Source: Iodobacter violaceini (lineage in GTDB: Bacteria > Pseudomonadota > Gammaproteobacteria > Burkholderiales > Chitinibacteraceae). Taken from it: a stretch of DNA of 64,000 bases. Made by a program: the position numbers and the translations under genes. Below the pieces are notes generated by a model that ran no database searches, was not told where the DNA came from, and saw only the letters and a program-made list of their open reading frames with translations. This document shows positions 62,847 to 64,000 of the stretch, piece by piece. The number at the start of each line of letters is the position of its first letter. The first letter of the stretch is position 1. The DNA lies in NCBI RefSeq assembly GCF_011601265.1, contig NZ_JAAOLX010000002.1:186001-250000 (forward strand), read 5' to 3'.

Positions 62847-64000
62847 GCCTGCCATCACTATTGATGGCACACGATTAAGCATCGAAGACATTGTTGCGAT
62901 CTCCCTGAAAAAATCATCTGCGGCACTGTCGGGCGAGCCGGAATTTCGCCAGCGGATTCAAAAAGGCGCTGATTTTTTAGACCGCCTGCTGCGTGAAGAC
63001 GGTGTTATTTATGGTGTTACCACCGGTTATGGCGATTCTTGCACCGTAACGATTCCACCCGAGCTGATCAGCGAGCTGCCGCATCATCTTTACACCTATC
63101 ACGGCTGCGGTGCCGGGCGCTTTTTAACGCAGGAAGAAACCCGTGCCGTACTGGCTACGCGGCTGGCTTCTTTATCGCAAGGAATGTCGGGCGTCAGCAT
63201 TGCCCTGCTTGATCAGCTGGAAACCCTGCTTAAACACGATATCCTGCCGCTGATTCCGGCCGAAGGCTCGGTCGGGGCCAGTGGCGATTTAACCCCCCTG
63301 TCTTATGTGGCAGCCGTACTCTGCGGCGAGCGGGAAGTGATGTATCGCAATGAACGCCGCAATGCCCGTGATGTACTGGCAGAGCTGAATATCCAGCCGC
63401 TGCGACTACGCCCCAAAGAAGGGCTTGCCATGATGAATGGCACTGCGGTGATGACGGCACTGGCCTGCCTTGCCTGGCAGCGTGCTGATTACCTGTGCAA
63501 GCTTACGGCCAGACTCACCGCCATGAATGTAGTGGCCAGCGCGGGCAATGCCAATCACTTTGATGAAACGCTGTTTGCCGTTAAACCCCACGCCGGCCAG
63601 CAAGCCGTGGCGGCCCGCATCCGCAATGATCTGGCCAGCCCGCGGCCCAGCCGTAATGACGAGCGGCTGCAGGATCGCTACTCGCTGCGCTGCGCCCCGC
63701 ATGTGATTGGCGTGCTGGAAGACGCACTGCCATTTTTCAGAACCCTGATCGAAAACGAGCTGAACAGCGCCAACGATAACCCGATTATCGATGCCGAAAA
63801 CGAGCGCGTTTTACACGGCGGCCACTTCTATGGCGGCCATATTGCTTTTGCCATGGACAGCCTGAAAAACACCGTGGCAAATCTGGCTGATTTACTCGAC
63901 CGCCAGCTGGCGCTGCTCGTTGATACCCGTTTTAACCACGGCCTGCCATCTAATCTGTCTGGCTGCACCGGCCCGCGTGCGGCAATTAATCATGGCTTAA
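62833..64000 (+). CDS. MIO-type aromatic amino acid / histidine ammonia-lyase, cut by window end
   Basis: The frame starts at ATG 62833 and runs to the right edge (389 codons, no stop). It belongs to the HAL/PAL/TAL family: IYGVTTGYGDS with the catalytic Y60, and GSVGASGDLTPLSYVA with A149-S150-G151, which cyclises to the MIO cofactor. Asn and Tyr motifs further on (NSANDNPIID, HGGHFYGGHIAFA) are intact. At the substrate-selectivity position it has YH (LYTYHGCGAG), not the HL pair of tyrosine ammonia-lyases. It likely makes the aryl acid starter, though the preferred amino acid is open. Confidence 0.88.
   Translation, partial: MTNTKPAITIDGTRLSIEDIVAISLKKSSAALSGEPEFRQRIQKGADFLDRLLREDGVIYGVTTGYGDSCTVTIPPELISELPHHLYTYHGCGAGRFLTQEETRAVLATRLASLSQGMSGVSIALLDQLETLLKHDILPLIPAEGSVGASGDLTPLSYVAAVLCGEREVMYRNERRNARDVLAELNIQPLRLRPKEGLAMMNGTAVMTALACLAWQRADYLCKLTARLTAMNVVASAGNANHFDETLFAVKPHAGQQAVAARIRNDLASPRPSRNDERLQDRYSLRCAPHVIGVLEDALPFFRTLIENELNSANDNPIIDAENERVLHGGHFYGGHIAFAMDSLKNTVANLADLLDRQLALLVDTRFNHGLPSNLSGCTGPRAAINHGL

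Overview
The window looks like a chromosomal segment of a betaproteobacterium of the order Neisseriales. A Chitinibacteraceae or Iodobacter-like relative is my best guess, inferred from moderate G+C, a PhaR/phasin pair, a RibB-type enzyme with a degenerate second domain, and an aryl-polyene pigment locus; I could not search databases. It is densely coded, mostly housekeeping DNA. I see no insertion sequence, prophage, CRISPR array, rRNA or tRNA gene.

Layout. 1-226: start of rpsB (minus). 749-2370: thioredoxin reductase and an Smr protein. 2461-8968: a seven-gene lipid A aminoarabinose (arn) operon in which the two halves of ArnA are separate genes, arnD is absent, one ArnE-like flippase gene is present, and a VanZ-like gene is inserted. 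9164-11791: two tandem MFS transporter paralogues. 11952-15786: an FtsK translocase with a very long linker, ArfB and a GNAT acetyltransferase. 15778-17473: a secreted Ntn-type amidohydrolase and TcdA (minus). 17589-19039: divergent phaR and phasin with a palindrome between them. 19101-19738: about 640 bp without a clear gene.

20067-22290: an Atm1-type ABC exporter and ApaG. 22399-24094: rpe, an ArsC-like reductase and gph as one unit. 24160-33083 (minus): folA-thyA, an orphan dCache histidine kinase, greB, rluB with a repeat-rich N-terminal tail, an unknown gene and mutS. 33262-39879: suhB, trmJ, a possible PD-(D/E)XK-like accessory protein, a CMD-family protein, sseA, dcd, a peroxiredoxin and a PIN-PhoH ATPase. 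40115-41000: a small accessory island with an unknown gene, a ten-codon ORF and a dispersed inverted-repeat element. 41085-52152: amn, pta, an orphan ParA, a DNA glycosylase, pmbA, darP, a HAD phosphatase, mog, an esterase and mtnN. 52540-52884: a tiny PEP-CTERM protein.

52935-56544 (minus) is the classical ribB-ribH-nusB-thiL-pgpA block with overlapping genes. 56901 to the right edge is the first part of an aryl-polyene-type biosynthetic cluster: a ketosynthase-like chain-length factor, two lipid acyltransferases, two acyl carrier proteins, a membrane protein, an AMP-ligase fused to a hot-dog dehydratase, a GT2 glycosyltransferase, and an MIO-type aromatic amino acid ammonia-lyase cut by the window end. 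Together these could supply, activate, extend and lipid-anchor an aryl starter. The core ketosynthase, ketoreductase and export genes would lie beyond 64000. The arn operon and this cluster both modify the outer membrane.
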